A stretch of DNA of 32,048 bases from an uncultured Paracoccaceae bacterium (GCA_937884725.1 CAKZYH010000474.1:1-32048); one strand, 5' to 3'. Shown: positions 1 to 9,722, counted from the stretch's first letter. Notes: generated by a model from the letters alone, not told the origin. Translations and numbers: made by a program.

Positions 1-749
1 GTTTCGTCCGTCTGACCGTAGAGCTCAGCCTGCCACAAGAGCCAACGCGCGTGCTGCGACCAGCCGCCCAGATCGATCAGTAAGCGATGGAACGCCGTTT
101 CAGCGGCCTCGGCCGTCATCCCGAGCGCGTTTGCAGCGCGCATGTTCGCGCGATCAGCGGTGTCGGGCGCTGCGGCGACGTGGGCGCAGAACCCGCGAAG
201 CCCAAAGATCTCAGGCGTCATGTCGTTGGTCGCCCACGCCCGCCAAGATGCAAACGCGCCAAGGCCTGGTGCCGGCGTCCAGAACGCTTGGCCCCGGTCG
301 AAATAGCCAGCTGCCCAAAGGCCAAAACTGCGCGAGATGATGGCGGGCCAATCCGCGCCACTCGCCGCCCGAGCGAGATCGGCGATCGTCGGCAGCGCTT
401 GTGGCCGGGGGCTCGGGGCGGAAAGGCTTGCCTTCAGCGCCGCCACGTTCGCGGGCTTGAGCGCAGACGCGCTGTCGTCGAGAGCAGCGAGAAGATCGTC
501 GTCACTGATCCGTCCCTCGGAAACCTGTTTCGCGTAGGTGGTGCGCTCCTGCGTCGCCCGCACACCGGCAACGCGGGCGAGGCGCGCGGCGGCGTGGGCC
601 ATGTCCTCATCGGCTTGCCCGAGAAATGGGTTGACCGCCACGGTCGCATCCAGCGGGAACGCTGGCGGAATGAACCGTGCTGCGGTCTCCGCCGCCTTGA
701 GGACATTGGAGATGATAAGCGGCTCGGTCGCTGCTTGCGTCATGAGCAT
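1..749 (-). CDS. dabA: DabA-type inorganic carbon transporter subunit (DUF2309/UPF0753), N-terminal part, truncated by left window edge
   Basis: Not in the ORF track because it runs off the left edge. Reverse-strand translation from 749 gives MLMTQAATEPLIISNVLKAAETAARFIPPAFPLDATVAVNPFLGQADEDMAHAAARLARV..., with the VAVNPFLGQ motif typical of DUF2309. It lies directly downstream of a DabB-like gene, the usual dabB-dabA order. Confidence 0.88.
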   Translation of the reverse strand, partial: MLMTQAATEPLIISNVLKAAETAARFIPPAFPLDATVAVNPFLGQADEDMAHAAARLARVAGVRATQERTTYAKQVSEGRISDDDLLAALDDSASALKPANVAALKASLSAPSPRPQALPTIADLARAASGADWPAIISRSFGLWAAGYFDRGQAFWTPAPGLGAFASWRAWATNDMTPEIFGLRGFCAHVAAAPDTADRANMRAANALGMTAEAAETAFHRLLIDLGGWSQHARWLLWQAELYGQTDE

Positions 750-783
750 TGTGCAATTCTCCGCGGGTGGTCGGTGCGTGCGG

Positions 784-2337
784 TTACTTCGTCTGAGGGG
801 CTTTGAGGCCGCCCAGGGCGCGGTCGAGCAGCGCGTTCAGGTAAAGGCCGTTTGCGATGTGAACGCGCAGGCCTGCGGTCGCAGGATGATGCGCCCACAA
901 GGGAAAGAGTGCCTGCGCGACAGCGACCAAACCGAAGGTGATGACCGCCAAGGTGATCAACGCCCACTCAAGCGGGTCCGGCGTGGGGGCAGCTGGCAGC
1001 GATGGCCCCCACAGCATCTCAGCCACGGTTTGGAATGTGAAGTAGGCGACGGCGGCCGCGACCGACGCCCGTACAGTCCGCACCGTCAACGCCTTCGGGG
1101 CGGTCTCAGCCAGCCCCTGTGCGACCAGGTAGGCGACGCCAAAGATCAAGATTGCGCCAAGCGCGAGCGCCTGGGCGGACTTCGGCCCCACCACCAACCA
1201 GAAGGTAGATGCAACGGCCGCGTACAGAACCAACGCCAGCACGAACGAGCGCAAAACGGCCCCGAGATTGGGAGCGGCGATGGGGCCCGGCTTGCGCGAC
1301 TGTAGCACCGCCTGGACTGCGCCGCCGGACGCCAGAAACGCGTGCGCCTTGTAGAGCGAATGCGCAACGATGTGCAGGAGCGCCAACGGCCACAGGCTGA
1401 GGCCGCACTGCAGCAACATAAATCCCATCTGAGCCACGGTGGACCATGCTAGCGCTGTCTTCACAACGCTCTGCGTCAGCATCACCACCCCGCCGAAAAG
1501 CGCGGTAAATCCGCCGATCATCACGAGTGCAGCCATGGCCGCCGTGCTCGCCTCCACAAGGCTGGCGGTGACAATCAGGAGAACACCACCGGAGTTGATG
1601 ATGCCTGCGTGCAAAAGCGCCGAGACGGGCGTCGGAGCCTCCATGACTTCGGTCAGCCAGCCATGGAGGGGAAAGCAAGCCGTCTTCAGAACTGCGGTCA
1701 CCACCAAAAGCGCTGCCGCAAACTGCGCCGCCAGCGGCAAACCGTTCTGTGCGGCAGCGTTCACCTCTGCGATGTTGGTGGTCCCGAACGCAAACGCGAT
1801 AAGCGCGGTGGCTGCGATCAGTGTGGCGTCTCCGATGCCCCAGACGAGTGAGAACTTCGCTGCCGCGCGCTGTGCCTCTGGGCGCGTTGCGTAAAATAAC
1901 AGGAGCCGCCGCATCGCGAGTCCAACGGCCAAGAACGCAACGATCAGGACAGGCAGTGTTGCCGCCTGCACGAGCACCAACACGGACCCCAACGCGGCAA
2001 GCATCCACCCGTGAAACGCGCCTTCGCGGGCTTCGCCGTCGAGGTAGAAGCGGGAATAGCGCACCACGACCCAGCCGACAAACGCCACCAGGAGCGTCAT
2101 CGTCGCGCTGATCGCGTCGAGGCGGAACCCGATGATTCCGCTCGCGGCGGAGAACGACGATTGGCCAGAGGCCAGCAACTGAACCACCCCCGCGCCGGCC
2201 AAGCCGAGAGCGATGAGTGCCGCAATCTCGGCGACCTGCGGCAGGATCGAAGGGCGTCGTCCCGGCGCCGCGAGGAACAAAATAGACGCTGCGAAGACAA
2301 TCAGTGGAGCGAGCAGCGGCAGGATCGGGATCGTCAT
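784..2337 (-). CDS. dabB: DabB-like proton-conducting membrane transporter (NADH-quinone oxidoreductase subunit L/NuoL-like)
   Basis: Long multi-TM ORF with the Mrp/NuoL-type core (KTACFPLHGWLTEVMEAPTPVSALLHAGIINSGGVLL...). Likely start is the internal ATG at 2337 (MTIPILPLLAPLIVF) rather than the longer ORF start at 2385. Pairs with DabA. Confidence 0.88.
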   Translation of the reverse strand: MTIPILPLLAPLIVFAASILFLAAPGRRPSILPQVAEIAALIALGLAGAGVVQLLASGQSSFSAASGIIGFRLDAISATMTLLVAFVGWVVVRYSRFYLDGEAREGAFHGWMLAALGSVLVLVQAATLPVLIVAFLAVGLAMRRLLLFYATRPEAQRAAAKFSLVWGIGDATLIAATALIAFAFGTTNIAEVNAAAQNGLPLAAQFAAALLVVTAVLKTACFPLHGWLTEVMEAPTPVSALLHAGIINSGGVLLIVTASLVEASTAAMAALVMIGGFTALFGGVVMLTQSVVKTALAWSTVAQMGFMLLQCGLSLWPLALLHIVAHSLYKAHAFLASGGAVQAVLQSRKPGPIAAPNLGAVLRSFVLALVLYAAVASTFWLVVGPKSAQALALGAILIFGVAYLVAQGLAETAPKALTVRTVRASVAAAVAYFTFQTVAEMLWGPSLPAAPTPDPLEWALITLAVITFGLVAVAQALFPLWAHHPATAGLRVHIANGLYLNALLDRALGGLKAPQTK

Positions 2338-2440
2338 GGGGCAGAGCCTCGTGCGTGCGGCAGATCGGCGAGTGATATGGCGCAACGCATGCTGAAGAAA
2401 ACTTCAAACATTAGGACGAAACGTTCTACAATATCGAACG

Positions 2441-3331
2441 ATGGCTCAGCTCAACCTTCATCACCTCCGCCTATTCCGTGCCGTGGCTAACGTGGGGACG
2501 TTGACCGGAGCGGCCCGCGCGCTGAACCTATCGCAGTCGGCAGTCTCGACCCAGCTTCGCACCCTGGAAGCGATGCTTGGCCATGACTTGTTTGAGCGCA
2601 AAGGGCGAGGATTGGTGCTGACCGAAGCCGGCCGCATCGCGCTTGATCATGCCGAGATCATATTCCGCACGGCCGACGATCTCAGCGCGACGCTTGCTCG
2701 ATCGCGCAGACAGCGCGGCGTGCTGCGCGTCGGGGCGCTGTCGACGCTGTCGCGCAACTTTCTGATCGAGTTCGTTGCTCCGATGATCGGGCGGCAAGAC
2801 GTTGAGGTTGTGATCCGGTCGGGCACCCAGGCTGATCTCATGCGCGGGCTAGATGGGCTCACCTTGGATATCGCGCTCACAAACCTGATCCCAGCACGCG
2901 ATTCGGCGAGCCCCTACCTTGTGCGCGAGCTCTATGAGCAACCGGTCAGTATCGTCGGCTTTCCGAAGAGCGCGCCAAGGCGTGCACCCCTTGCCGCGAT
3001 CCTCTCGGACAACCCGTTGATCCTGCCGACACCGGAAACAGCAGTACGTACTGGCTTCGACAGCCTCGTCGCTCGCCTCGGTATCGTCCCCCAGATCGCT
3101 GCGGAGGCAGACGACATGGCCACACTCCGCCTTCTCGCACGCGCGGGCGCGGGCCTGGCCGTCCTACCGCCGATCGTCGTGCGCGACGAGCTGGCCTCGG
3201 GCCTCCTAGTCGAGCGCGCACAACTCGACGGGATCACGGAGCGGTTTCTTGCGGTGACACTCCAGCGCCGTTTCCCGAACCCATTGCTCGCGGAAATCTT
3301 GGACGCCAGCGACACACTTCACAGCGGCTGA
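2441..3331 (+). CDS. LysR-family transcriptional regulator (NhaR-like HTH), divergent from dabBA
   Basis: N-terminal LysR HTH (LNLHHLRLFRAVANVGTLTGAARALNLSQSAVSTQLRTLEAMLGHDLFERKGRGLVLTEAG) and a LysR substrate-binding-like C-terminus. Confidence 0.92.
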   Translation: MAQLNLHHLRLFRAVANVGTLTGAARALNLSQSAVSTQLRTLEAMLGHDLFERKGRGLVLTEAGRIALDHAEIIFRTADDLSATLARSRRQRGVLRVGALSTLSRNFLIEFVAPMIGRQDVEVVIRSGTQADLMRGLDGLTLDIALTNLIPARDSASPYLVRELYEQPVSIVGFPKSAPRRAPLAAILSDNPLILPTPETAVRTGFDSLVARLGIVPQIAAEADDMATLRLLARAGAGLAVLPPIVVRDELASGLLVERAQLDGITERFLAVTLQRRFPNPLLAEILDASDTLHSG

Positions 3332-3382
3332 CGGACGCTCATGTCCCATGGCGCTCAAAGCATAATCCTATTAAGTGGGATG

Positions 3383-4072
3383 TTACGCGGCCAACCGCAC
3401 TGCGTAGTCACTCACCAGCAGGTGGCGCGGTTCCTCATCTTCGATAATCTTCGAAAACCGGCCAAGCGCTTCGCGATAGATGTTGTCTTTTTCATCGTCG
3501 TTCACCGTCGACACCTCTCCGATGAGGACATCACCGCCCTCCCCCCAGAACGCGTGCCAATCCCCAGGCATCAGCGTGACGCTCTCGCCAGGCTTGAGGC
3601 GCAGCTTCTCGCCAGGCGCGAAGGTCAAAAGGATCCCGTCACACAGCACTGTGCCGCCACGGTCTGGAGCAAATTTTCCATTATCGTCGGAACCGAAAAG
3701 TTCAACGATCAGGTCGGCCCCACCGCGATTGATAATGTCCTCAGCTTTGAGAACATGCCGATGCATCGGCGAAATCTGATCTTGTCGGGAGATCAGTAGT
3801 TTCTCGGCGTAAGTCATCCCCCATCCGCGCGAAAGCTCATCGAGACGGCCATTGCGCAAGGTGAAGAGAAAAAGACCGATACGGTTGAAGTCTCCGGTGC
3901 CGTAATCGGTGATATCCCAACCGCACCGCGCCGCGATCAAATGCGCCGCTTGCTCTCTGCGCGCCAGAAATTCGGCGGGCGTCCACCACGCGAAAGCTGG
4001 CAGCGCAAAGTTGTGACTGCGGATTAAATCGATGCCGCTCGCCATGATGTCGTTGACCTGCGAGCGCTTCAT
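3383..4072 (-). CDS. D-lyxose/D-mannose isomerase family (DUF1498, cupin)
   Basis: 229 aa, single-domain cupin-like sequence with HRHVLKAEDIINRGGADL and PGESVTLMPGDWHAFWGEGGDVLIGEVSTVNDDEKDN, characteristic of D-lyxose ketol-isomerases. Start overlaps the stop of the upstream gene (ATGA). Confidence 0.85.
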   Translation of the reverse strand: MKRSQVNDIMASGIDLIRSHNFALPAFAWWTPAEFLARREQAAHLIAARCGWDITDYGTGDFNRIGLFLFTLRNGRLDELSRGWGMTYAEKLLISRQDQISPMHRHVLKAEDIINRGGADLIVELFGSDDNGKFAPDRGGTVLCDGILLTFAPGEKLRLKPGESVTLMPGDWHAFWGEGGDVLIGEVSTVNDDEKDNIYREALGRFSKIIEDEEPRHLLVSDYAVRLAA

Positions 4073-5364
4073 GAACGCTTCTCAGACATTGTTAAAATCT
4101 CCACGGCAATCGCAGCTGTCCAAGTAAACTTGCCGCCCCCACACGGCTCGCCTGTGATTGGGTCATAGTATTCAGCGAACCCGGCGGCGATAAGCGCGAG
4201 GCTGTCAGCCTCAATGCGCTCCGCAATCGCGGGCTGACCGGCTGCCCGAAGGCCGTCGGCGACCATGTAGTTTACGATGAGCCAAGCTGGGCCGCGCCAA
4301 TAACGCCGGCCGTCATAGCGCGGATCGGTAGGGTCGTGACTTGGCACGAGGTATTGTGCCGTCGCCGCAACCTCTTCAATCCGGGTGGCGAGCCGCGCAG
4401 CGCGGTGCGGCGGAATTGGTGCAAATGCTGCCAGAAGACCACCAACCGATAAGCTTTCGACAAGTTCACGCGTCACGCGATCCAAGCATAGGTACTGCCC
4501 TGACGGCTCGCTCCACAGCATCTCCAACGCCGCGATGCCCGCCTCGGCGCGAGCTCGGGCGTCCGTCGCGAGCTTCGTCTCGCCGAGCGCTTCGGCTAGG
4601 GCGGCGAGATCGGCGCAGGAGCGCAGGAGAATGGCGTTGAAGCCGGGATCGACCACTTTGAAGGGCGATGCATCGTGAAGGCGCGCGCTATCCCAGCCAA
4701 GGCCGCGAAAATGCTGCACCAACCCGATGTATCGCTCATACTGCGCCTGCGTCGGGCGATGATCGGGGTTGGCATGCTCCGTATCGCGCCGCCGGAACGG
4801 GATCACCCCATCGATGGGGACGCGGTCGAGCGCAGCGTCCCAGTCGATTGAGTTATCGCGACCTGACTCCCACGGATGGAGGATCGCAACGAGCCCGGTG
4901 CCCTCCGGGTCCCGCGCACGAAAGAACCAATCGTGCCAGGCGGCGATCTTTGGAAGTAACGCTCGGGCACGTTGCTCGGCGAGAGCTTTGTCGCTTGCGC
5001 GCTCAAACAGCCGCCTCACAGCAAAACCCGCGACCGGGGGCTGCGTGATCCCGGAGGTTGGCACTGGTCGGTTCGTTTGCCACACATCGGGGCCTGGAAA
5101 GTACCCGTCATCGTGTTTGTGGAACACGATATGCGGGACCATCCCGTCTTCCCACTGATGGGTGAACAGAGTTTCGATCTCGGTCCAGGCCCGCGCCTCG
5201 TCAAAGTGCGCCTGGCCGAGCGCCGTCAGACAGCTGTCCCAGTTCCACTGAAAGGGATACAGCCCGTGTGTGGGGACCGTGTAGGTGCCCAAATCGTTCG
5301 CCTTGAGAACGGCGATCGCGTCCTCAACGGTCGGTGCGTTGGCCGGAGCAGTCTCAGGCCTCAT
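4069..5364 (-). CDS. GH63/MGH1-like (mannosylglycerate hydrolase-like) intracellular glycosidase
   Basis: (alpha/alpha)6-type glycosidase motifs: YPFQWNWDSCLTALGQAHFD, HPWESGRDNSIDWDAAL (acid-residue loop) and EYYDPITGEPCGGGKFTWTAAIAVEIL (C-terminal Glu loop). No obvious signal peptide. Confidence 0.8.
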   Translation of the reverse strand: MRPETAPANAPTVEDAIAVLKANDLGTYTVPTHGLYPFQWNWDSCLTALGQAHFDEARAWTEIETLFTHQWEDGMVPHIVFHKHDDGYFPGPDVWQTNRPVPTSGITQPPVAGFAVRRLFERASDKALAEQRARALLPKIAAWHDWFFRARDPEGTGLVAILHPWESGRDNSIDWDAALDRVPIDGVIPFRRRDTEHANPDHRPTQAQYERYIGLVQHFRGLGWDSARLHDASPFKVVDPGFNAILLRSCADLAALAEALGETKLATDARARAEAGIAALEMLWSEPSGQYLCLDRVTRELVESLSVGGLLAAFAPIPPHRAARLATRIEEVAATAQYLVPSHDPTDPRYDGRRYWRGPAWLIVNYMVADGLRAAGQPAIAERIEADSLALIAAGFAEYYDPITGEPCGGGKFTWTAAIAVEILTMSEKRS

Positions 5365-6404
5365 GCAACGGCCCTCTGGCTTTCCGGATCGAACCAGCGC
5401 ACCCGCCCGTCCTGCGGAGCGAGCGTCAGCTTATCGCCGTGCTTCACGGTCATGTCGCTATCGAGGATTGCGCGAAACATCGTCCCGGCGACGTCACACG
5501 TTGCAAGAAGGTGCGGACCCAGTGGCTCGACGATCTTCACAGTCGCTGCGAACCCGTCGTTCGACAGCGTCAGGTCTTCAGGACGAATGGCAAAGACAAG
5601 CGGTTCACTTGCCCCGTTCGGCCCGTCCAACACTTTATCGGCAACGCGGTAACGTCCCGCCCCCTCGGGAACAGCGGACAGAAAGTTCATCGGCGGATTG
5701 CCAATAAAGCCAGCCACGAAGTGTTCGGCGGGATTGCGGTAGACTTCCACCGGAGTTGCTGACTGCACAATACGGCCTTGGTGCATGACGGAAATCCGAT
5801 CAGCCAGGCTCATCGCCTCGACCTGATCGTGGGTCACGTAGATCGCGGTGGTTTTACTTTCAGCCAGCACGCCCTTCAGTTCGGCGCGCATCTCAAGCCG
5901 CAAGAGCGCATCAAGGTTGGAAAGCGGCTCATCCATGAGGATGACGTCGGGTTCCATCGCAAGGGCCCGCGCAACGGCGACGCGCTGTCGTTGCCCGCCC
6001 GACAGCTCGCCAGAGTAGCGCGCCAGAAGCTGCTCGATGTGCATGAGCTCGGCGTTGCGCTCCACACGACGCTTAACTTCATCGTTTGAGACTTTTGCCA
6101 TTCGGAGGCCGAAGCCGATATTCTCAAACACCGTCAGATGGGGAAAGACGGCATAGTTTTGGAAAACCATCGCGATGCCGCGGTCGCGCGGCGGCAAGTG
6201 ATCCACCCGGCGGTCGCCAATCCAAACTTCGCCCTCAGTGGGGGTTTCCAGCCCAGCGACAATTCGTAGGAGCGTGGTCTTTCCGCATCCCGACGCACCA
6301 AGAAGAACCATGAACTCTTGGTCGGAGATCGACAGGTTGATGGAGTGGAGCGCCTGATAGCTACCGAATTGCTTGGCGACACCTTTGATTTCGATTTGTG
6401 CCAT
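5361..6404 (-). CDS. Carbohydrate ABC transporter ATP-binding protein (MalK/UgpC family)
   Basis: Walker A GASGCGKTT, signature [15 protein letters not shown], Walker [14 protein letters not shown]-terminal MOP/TOBE region. Likely start ATG at 6404 (MAQIEIKGVAKQFG). Confidence 0.95.
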   Translation of the reverse strand: MAQIEIKGVAKQFGSYQALHSINLSISDQEFMVLLGASGCGKTTLLRIVAGLETPTEGEVWIGDRRVDHLPPRDRGIAMVFQNYAVFPHLTVFENIGFGLRMAKVSNDEVKRRVERNAELMHIEQLLARYSGELSGGQRQRVAVARALAMEPDVILMDEPLSNLDALLRLEMRAELKGVLAESKTTAIYVTHDQVEAMSLADRISVMHQGRIVQSATPVEVYRNPAEHFVAGFIGNPPMNFLSAVPEGAGRYRVADKVLDGPNGASEPLVFAIRPEDLTLSNDGFAATVKIVEPLGPHLLATCDVAGTMFRAILDSDMTVKHGDKLTLAPQDGRVRWFDPESQRAVA

Positions 6405-6434
6405 GATGATAATTCCGGTTCTTGGTTGTGCCAA

Positions 6435-7277
6435 TCAGCGGTTGGCGATGCCCCACATCGCAAACAAATATTTGCGGACGGCAAAGATGAAGATAAGCGC
6501 CGGGACGACGAGGATGAAGCCGCCAGCGAATTTCAAGTAAAGCGGTGACTCCGCCAGGCTCGCCAACAAGAAGGCAGTCAAAGTCCGGTTCTCGATGGTA
6601 AGCACTGCGGCCGCAAAAACTTCGTTCCACGATATCACGAAAGCAAAGATGGCTGACGCGGTGATCCCAGGCAGGATCAACGGGAGCACAACTTTGCGGA
6701 ACGCTGTCAGCCGGTCGCAGCCGAGCGTCCACGCCGCCTCCTCCAACTCCAGCGGGATGCCGGAGAAGAGGGAGAACGTGATCAGCACTGCAAACGGTAT
6801 CGCGAGCGTCGCGTGGACGAGCGCCAGACCGAACACGGTGTCGTCAAGCCCGCTCCGGATGAACATCACCGCACGCGGCAGAGCCAGAAGTGGCAACGGG
6901 AAGGCCCGGGTGAGAAGGATTAGAAGCCGGAACAGCTCCCTTCCGCGGAAGTCAAACCGCGACAGGGCGTATCCGGCGGGTGCGCCGACCGCGATTGAGA
7001 TAATCATGGTCAGCACCGCGACAATTACGGAGTTCTTGATCGCGTTCAGGATACCCGAAAAGTTCCAGAAAAACTCCAGACTCCCAAGATTAAACTCCGG
7101 CACGAACGACTTTGGAAAGCTCGTGACAGCCTCTGGCGATGAGAGTGTGTTGATCAGCAGGAAGTAGAGCGGAACAAGCACCCAAGCGCACAGAAGAAAG
7201 ACCGAGGCGATGTAGACAAAGCGGCCAGTTTTCACCGTGCTGGCTTGGGCCGGTGCAGCGACGTCAACGGCGGTCAT
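6435..7277 (-). CDS. Carbohydrate ABC transporter permease (MalG-like)
   Basis: Hydrophobic permease with a binding-protein-dependent transport EAA loop (ELEEAAWTLGCDRLTAFRKVVLPLILPGI). Start at 7277 (MTAVDVAAPAQ) overlaps the upstream stop (ATGA); the longer listed ORF start is spurious. Confidence 0.93.
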   Translation of the reverse strand: MTAVDVAAPAQASTVKTGRFVYIASVFLLCAWVLVPLYFLLINTLSSPEAVTSFPKSFVPEFNLGSLEFFWNFSGILNAIKNSVIVAVLTMIISIAVGAPAGYALSRFDFRGRELFRLLILLTRAFPLPLLALPRAVMFIRSGLDDTVFGLALVHATLAIPFAVLITFSLFSGIPLELEEAAWTLGCDRLTAFRKVVLPLILPGITASAIFAFVISWNEVFAAAVLTIENRTLTAFLLASLAESPLYLKFAGGFILVVPALIFIFAVRKYLFAMWGIANR

Positions 7278-8119
7278 ACCCGGGCTCCTTTCGGGACGCG
7301 CAGCGCGCGAAGGATCACAATGGTCGAGACGATGGAGATGCCGAGGATGATCAGCGCCATCGCGGCAGCCGCATTGCTGTTCAGAAGATCGAACTGGTAA
7401 GCGTAGGTTTCGCTCATCAAGACTGGGAAGAGCGTCCCGCCAAGTGCTGCCACAACAGCGAACACCTCGAATGCGAGAATGACGCGAAGGACAAGCGCGG
7501 TCTGAAGCGATGGGCGCAGAAGCGGCAAGGTGATTTTGACGAACCGCTTCCACGGTGAGGCGCCGAAGACTTCAGCGGCCTCGTAATATTCCTTGGGGAT
7601 GAGGCCGATGCCGGCGACCAGGATAACGAGCATGATCGCAGTTGCCCGCCACACCTCAGCAAGCACGATGGCGAGGAAGACGATGGCCGGGTTCTGATAG
7701 GACAGGAAGTTGACGGGCTCACTCACCGCCCCGATGCCGTACAGCATCGAGTTCAGAAAGCCGGACTGCTCGAAGATCGCGAGCCAAATGATCCCGGCCG
7801 CAAGGTCAGAGATCCCAAGCGGGATGGTCCAGACGTACAGGACCAGGTCCCGTCCCTTTCCCATGCGGCTCACCATGGTCGCCATGAGAAGCGACAGCGC
7901 CAGCTGGATTGGGACCACCACCGCCGCAAGAAGCAGAGTGTTTTGCAGCGAGATGGGGAACTTCCAGTAACTCACCACCTCGCGAAAATGCTCCAGCGTC
8001 GGCCCTTCAGGACCGCTGAATGCTTGCTGCGAGACGAGAACGAACGGGTAGATGAAGAACAGACAAAGAAAAAGCGTGACTGGTAAAATCAACAGGTAGG
8101 GCAAGTACCGCACATTCAT
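7274..8119 (-). CDS. Carbohydrate ABC transporter permease (MalF/UgpA-like)
   Basis: Multi-TM permease with EAA loop (YYEAAEVFGASPWKRFVKITLPLLRPSL). Likely start at 8119 (MNVRYLPYLLILPVTLFLCLFFIYP). Confidence 0.93.
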   Translation of the reverse strand: MNVRYLPYLLILPVTLFLCLFFIYPFVLVSQQAFSGPEGPTLEHFREVVSYWKFPISLQNTLLLAAVVVPIQLALSLLMATMVSRMGKGRDLVLYVWTIPLGISDLAAGIIWLAIFEQSGFLNSMLYGIGAVSEPVNFLSYQNPAIVFLAIVLAEVWRATAIMLVILVAGIGLIPKEYYEAAEVFGASPWKRFVKITLPLLRPSLQTALVLRVILAFEVFAVVAALGGTLFPVLMSETYAYQFDLLNSNAAAAMALIILGISIVSTIVILRALRVPKGARV

Positions 8120-8317
8120 GGGACCGCTCCGGGCGTGCGCGATCGGTCGTCTAGGGGCATGCCCACACGTGCCGTCGCTAGTTCTAGGGTACGGCTTCAT
8201 CCATCGCGCACGCCCCTCAAGGCCGGCTGGTCGGATGAAGTCGCAGCGTAATGTTGGGAGGTTCGGTGGGACCGGCGGCGCTGTTTGGCCAAGCGCGGTC
8301 GATCCCATAAATGAAGC

Positions 8318-8338
8318 GGCCGGACACAAGGCCCGGCC
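8318..8338 (-). terminator. GC-rich stem-loop just downstream of the binding-protein gene (attenuator or mRNA-stabilising hairpin)
   Basis: Perfect 6-bp arms GGCCGG (8318-8323) / CCGGCC (8333-8338), 9-nt loop, about 10 nt after the SBP stop codon (8348-8350). Confidence 0.55.
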
Positions 8339-8347
8339 AAATCACCT

Positions 8348-9616
8348 TTACTCCACGGGGCAAGGTCCGTCCGACGGTGCGTCCGGTGCCCAGCACGGCG
8401 CGCCGGAACGCTCCATGATGGTTGCCAGGCGCCGCTTCTGGTCTTCCAGCACCCGCTCGATGGGTTGGCCGGCAAGCACGATGCGCTCGAACGTGTCCAC
8501 AAAGACGCGGTTGAAGTCACCGCCCATGTCGCCCAAGCCGGCCGGCAGCAGGCCAGGGTTGGCGTCCGGTGCCGAGCTCATCTTGGCGATCGCTTCGCCA
8601 GACGCTTTCACCGCCGGCGGCAAGTCGTCGGGAAGCTCAACCGCGACCACCGGGAAGAAGTTGGTCGCCTTCAACGTCGCAATCTGCGTCTCCGGCTCCA
8701 GTAGGTAAGCCACCAACGACTTGGCTGCATCCATGTCCGGCGCTGTGCGCGGGATGGCGATGCCAGCAAGGACCGGCATGAAGCCCCGCCCCTCTGGCCC
8801 GGCGGGCGCGGGGAAGGCTACAAAGTCGTCAGGGCGCTCGTTAAATGCCTGAGCCAGCCGCGACGTGTGGTCAAAAGCAATCCACACATCCTCAGACAGC
8901 AACTGCTCTTGCAGGAACGAGAAGTTCGTCGAGGCCGGGTTGGTGTGCTCCCATAGTTCGCGGAATTTCTCCCACGCCGTCACCGCCTTGTCAGACGCGA
9001 ACGTGCGCACAACACCATCTGTGTAGGAGGGATACAGATAGCCCTGGAAGAAGCGATGCTTCAGTCCCTTGGGGCCGGCGGGAAAACCAAACTTGGGGCG
9101 CCCTTCCGCTTCATGGACGTTGGCCGCCCACTCGATCAGTTGATCGTAGGTCAGAGCGTTTATGTCAGCGCCTTCTGGAAGGTGCTCAAGCGCTTTCTTG
9201 TTGGCGGCCATAATATAGCTCGCCTGCATCCACGGGATGTACTGCATGTTCTCGGCGCCGAGCTTGGCCAGCTCGTTAAATGTGCCGCTGTCAGCAGACA
9301 GGCCCAGCGTGTCGAGGTCCACAAGGTCATCGGCGCTGAGTGCGGCGAGTTCGCCGTGAAGCCCGCCGAGCAGACCGATCGTTCCGTCGTTGGCCTTCAG
9401 CTCGGCCTGAAGACGGGTGAGCCACGGCCCATTCTCGTTGGGCTGGTAGTCCACTTCGCTGCCGAACTTGTCGAGCACGCCGTCGCGCATCGCCTGGCGC
9501 TCTTCGGCGGGGCGAGCCTGGGTCGACCAGAACAGTGTTTCGGCCGACACCACGGTGCCGGTCATGAGCAATGCGAGGCCTGCGACAGCCCCTGTGAGTG
9601 TGCGTGAGTAGGTCAT
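8348..9616 (-). CDS. Extracellular sugar-binding protein of ABC transporter
   Basis: Signal peptide (MTYSRTLTGAVAGLALLMTGTVVSAE), solute-binding protein family 1-like sequence, GGGAGGATCG ribosome-binding site before ATG at 9616, located upstream of two permeases. Confidence 0.92.
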   Translation of the reverse strand: MTYSRTLTGAVAGLALLMTGTVVSAETLFWSTQARPAEERQAMRDGVLDKFGSEVDYQPNENGPWLTRLQAELKANDGTIGLLGGLHGELAALSADDLVDLDTLGLSADSGTFNELAKLGAENMQYIPWMQASYIMAANKKALEHLPEGADINALTYDQLIEWAANVHEAEGRPKFGFPAGPKGLKHRFFQGYLYPSYTDGVVRTFASDKAVTAWEKFRELWEHTNPASTNFSFLQEQLLSEDVWIAFDHTSRLAQAFNERPDDFVAFPAPAGPEGRGFMPVLAGIAIPRTAPDMDAAKSLVAYLLEPETQIATLKATNFFPVVAVELPDDLPPAVKASGEAIAKMSSAPDANPGLLPAGLGDMGGDFNRVFVDTFERIVLAGQPIERVLEDQKRRLATIMERSGAPCWAPDAPSDGPCPVE

Positions 9617-9722
9617 CGATCCTCCCATGTTTCGCCGGCGGTTGTTGTTTTGACGAGGTGCCGGTCTCGATCAGAGCGAATGGCGGGGTCGGAACGAGGT
9701 TCTGACCGCCACCCGCAGAGTG

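Noticed and set aside
87-1305. Overlapping plus-strand ORFs (239 aa and 255 aa) opposite dabA/dabB
   Set aside because: Arg/Gly/Ala-rich, low-complexity translations antisense to recognisable genes; typical spurious ORFs in GC-rich DNA.
3332-3382. Possible terminator between the convergent LysR and lyxose isomerase genes (TCCCA...TGGGA)
   Set aside because: Only a 5-bp stem with a long loop and no T-tract.
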